Source: Candidatus Altarchaeales archaeon
GTDB taxonomy: Archaea > Altiarchaeota > Altiarchaeia > IMC4 > SCGC-AAA252-I15
Direction: 5' to 3'
DNA length: 7,773 nt
Assembly: GCA_016867655.1 (NCBI GenBank)
Contig: VGJA01000044.1
Location: 1 to 7,773, forward strand
Within the stretch, counting starts at the first letter, position 1. Every line of letters starts with the position of its first letter. A program made the position numbers and the translations under genes. The notes under the pieces are model-generated. The model did not search any database. It was not told the DNA's origin and was given only the letters and a program-made list of their open reading frames with translations. This document shows positions 6,506 to 7,773 of the stretch, in pieces.

Positions 6506-6738
6506 AAATTCAATGAAAAACATGTTAACAAAAGTAATCCCTTTGGGAAAATAGAAGAGGGCAGAACTTCAAAAGAGCTGTATTGCTGCTGAAAATGAAA
6601 ATCAAGTTATGTTCAACAAAATAAGGAACGAACTATACTGTTGCCGAAAATGTCAATAAAAGTAGTATTCAACAAAATAAGTAACTACTCTATTGTTGCT
6701 GAAAAATGTCAATAAAAAACATATTCAAACAAATAAGG
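6449..6738 (+). repeat. Four-copy tandem repeat of the oxidase-tail / DUF2085-start junction
   Basis: Four diverged units: 6449-6535 (87 bp, partly inside the oxidase gene), 6536-6626 (91 bp), 6627-6682 (56 bp) and 6683-6738 (56 bp, running into the DUF2085 gene). Each begins with AA, carries a (E)LYCC-coding core (ctatactgctgctga and variants) and continues with an A-rich segment like atgtcaataaaaaacat. Units 3 and 4 lack about 35 bp that codes PFGKIEEG and following residues. The LYCC stop is TGA in units 1, 2 and 4, and CGA in unit 3. Frame relative to the oxidase is the same for unit 2, shifted by one for unit 3 and by two for unit 4. Confidence 0.9.
6506..6592 (+). pseudogene. In-frame second copy of the oxidase C-terminus
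   Basis: After the oxidase stop (6503-6505) the same frame stays open for 28 codons and ends again in ELYCC and TGA. It reads KFNEKHVNKS, then NPFGKIEEGRTSKELYCC. Over the 19 shared codons (6536-6592 against 6449-6505) I count ten base differences: seven synonymous, two conservative (Lys/Arg, Ser/Thr) and one Pro/Ser. That pattern suggests divergence under protein-level selection. It may be the residue of a lost paralogous gene or a tail reached by TGA readthrough. Confidence 0.5.
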
Positions 6739-7647
6739 AATTCTGAGGAATTCTGGACTCTCACCTATCTCGCAGCCTTGACCTACGTGATATCTCTGGT
6801 GTTTTATACAGTGTTGTTTTTGGCTGCGCCGCTGTTAATACAGACTAAAAACTTTATCACCCTAGGCATCGGCTCGCTATCCTACTACCTAGTGTCAGCA
6901 TTCTACATGTGCCATCAGCTTCCAGAGAGGTCTTTCTTCCTTTTTGGCATGCAATACCCAATATGCGCCCGCTGCGTTGGAATCTACATTGGAGGCTCGC
7001 TTGGCGGTTTTCTTGCACTATACTATGAAAGGCCTAAACGGCTTTCAGGCAAAATGCTTCTAACATTCTTCATAGTTCTAACACTGCCTATGGCCTTAGA
7101 TGGCGTAACCCAGACCCTGCTCTACCAAAGGGAAAGCAGCAATCTCACGAGGCTTGTCACCGGCTTGCTTTTCGGCTTTGGAGTGTTGTACGCAATAACT
7201 TCCGTAATATCTGGAAAAGCAAAAGCCCTTTCCGCACAGCTGAAAGACGTAAGCAAAATAGCGTTTGGAGTGAACACACTGATGGTAGCAATAATACTGA
7301 TTGCCTCACTCTACTATGGAATTCAGCATGTGTCAAAGCAAACCGCATTAAATTCTGCACTGGAATACTCAAACATAAACCCCGTTCAAACAATTGTAAT
7401 CTACATTCCGCCAAACGCTGTCAGGAACATCAAAAACGACCCCTACCTAAAGTCATACAACGACGTAATACTGGCAGACATGCTTGGAGTCAGATATGAC
7501 GACCACAAACATGGAGTCTGGGCTGTTGTGCTATTGAGCGAGCAAGCCAGATATGAAGGAAAAACAGTATTCCTGTCTGAAACAGGTGGAGAATATATAT
7601 ACTCCGACGCTTACACAGGCAAACTAATAAACTCCAAGACTCACTGA
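6706..7647 (+). CDS. DUF2085 membrane protein with C-terminal extracytoplasmic-type domain
   Basis: The 313-residue protein has a DUF2085 core: FYMCHQLPERSFFLFG (66-81), PICARCVGIYIGG (85-97), LDGVTQ (131-136) and LTRLVTGLLFG (147-157), with the family's hallmark Cys69-His70, Arg75, Cys87 and Cys90. The conserved CH and CxRC suggest a metal or redox site, but the family's function is not established. Membrane helices are likely at about 19-45, 52-68, 88-106, 116-136, 148-168 and 184-204. A soluble tail (about 208-313) follows, with TIVIYIPPNAV and GGEYIYSDAYTGKLI; the last resembles the closing strand of PepSY-like domains, a weak similarity. The start ATG lies inside the fourth unit of the junction repeat. 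No TATA box or ribosome site is clear, so it may depend on transcription from the oxidoreductase genes 200 bp upstream. It overlaps the convergent DUF357 gene by 7 bp. Confidence 0.88.
   Translation: MSIKNIFKQIRNSEEFWTLTYLAALTYVISLVFYTVLFLAAPLLIQTKNFITLGIGSLSYYLVSAFYMCHQLPERSFFLFGMQYPICARCVGIYIGGSLGGFLALYYERPKRLSGKMLLTFFIVLTLPMALDGVTQTLLYQRESSNLTRLVTGLLFGFGVLYAITSVISGKAKALSAQLKDVSKIAFGVNTLMVAIILIASLYYGIQHVSKQTALNSALEYSNINPVQTIVIYIPPNAVRNIKNDPYLKSYNDVILADMLGVRYDDHKHGVWAVVLLSEQARYEGKTVFLSETGGEYIYSDAYTGKLINSKTH
6736..6755 (+). repeat. 10-bp perfect tandem duplication near the DUF2085 gene start
   Basis: AGGAATTCTG occurs twice back to back (6736-6745, 6746-6755), coding RNSEEFW at codons 11-17. 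Ten is not a multiple of three, so gain or loss of one copy would shift the frame right after the start. Confidence 0.9.
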
Positions 7648-7773
7648 AATACTCCAAGTCTTTTTCCTGCGTCTAACCAGCCTTCCGCATACTCCAGAGC
7701 TGCAAGCGCATTGGCGTATTCCCCTTTTTTGTGGAAATGCTTTGCGTCGTTGTAGTAGCCCAAGGCCATCTCC
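7641..7773 (-). CDS. DUF357 family protein, C-terminal part only
   Basis: The minus strand from base 7772 codes 43 residues to a TGA at 7643-7641: EMALGYYNDAKHFHKKGEYA, then NALAALEYAEGWLDAGKRLG and VFQ. The Y..DAKHF..KG.Y..A..AL.YAEGWLDAG.RLG pattern is that of DUF357, a short helical family found mainly in archaea with no assigned reaction. The N-terminal half lies beyond the right edge. Its stop codon lies inside the last codons of the DUF2085 gene on the other strand (overlap 7641-7647). This is the best single clue that the DNA is archaeal. Confidence 0.82.
   Translation of the reverse strand, partial: EMALGYYNDAKHFHKKGEYANALAALEYAEGWLDAGKRLGVFQ

Noticed and set aside
6449..6738. CRISPR array
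   Set aside because: Units are adjacent and diverged, without unique spacers of even length, and part of the array is coding sequence.

Overview
The window reads as archaeal DNA, most likely from an uncultivated or small-genome lineage. The evidence is an archaea-type DUF357 protein at the right edge, TATA-like boxes about 25 bases upstream of probable start sites with very short or absent leaders, few Shine-Dalgarno sites, and genes (PfkB-type sugar or nucleoside kinase, DsbD/CcdA-type membrane protein, CCG-domain and GlcD-type redox proteins, DUF2085) that are common in archaea. No lineage can be named safely from the sequence alone.

Layout, left to right. Bases 1-879 (minus) hold the N-terminal 293 residues of an exported protein of unknown function that runs off the left edge. 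Bases 929-1792 (minus) encode a complete PfkB-family kinase just upstream of it. Bases 1793-1873 are a compact divergent promoter region. Bases 1874-3082 (plus) encode a secreted thioredoxin-like domain fused to a CcdA/DsbD-type six-helix thiol transporter. Bases 3109-4020 (plus) encode an unrecognised soluble protein. Bases 4021-4226 are noncoding. Bases 4227-4991 and 4988-6505 (plus, ATGA overlap) encode a two-subunit flavin/iron-sulfur oxidoreductase: a CCG-domain (HdrB/GlcF-like) subunit and a GlcD-like FAD protein with two ferredoxin-type [4Fe-4S] motifs. Bases 6449-6738 are a decayed tandem repeat covering the end of that gene and the start of the next. Bases 6706-7647 (plus) encode a DUF2085 membrane protein, and 7641-7773 (minus, partial) the C-terminus of a DUF357 protein that overlaps it tail to tail.

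How the genes may work together: the paired CCG and FAD/Fe-S proteins carry all the cofactor sites of a D-lactate, glycolate or 2-hydroxyacid dehydrogenase complex (FAD, two cubane clusters, two CCG sites), split over two genes in an unusual order. The thioredoxin-CcdA protein moves reducing equivalents across the membrane to extracytoplasmic thiols. A direct link between the two systems is not shown.

The most notable feature is a cluster of tandem expansions: a 21-bp in-frame duplication over the cis-proline motif of the thioredoxin domain, a 7-10-bp minisatellite in the linker of the CCG protein, a four-copy repeat at the oxidase/DUF2085 junction in which the terminal motif LYCC recurs in every copy, and a 10-bp duplication inside the start of the DUF2085 gene. 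The second copy of the oxidase tail is in frame with the gene and differs from the first mainly at synonymous sites, so it was probably once translated.
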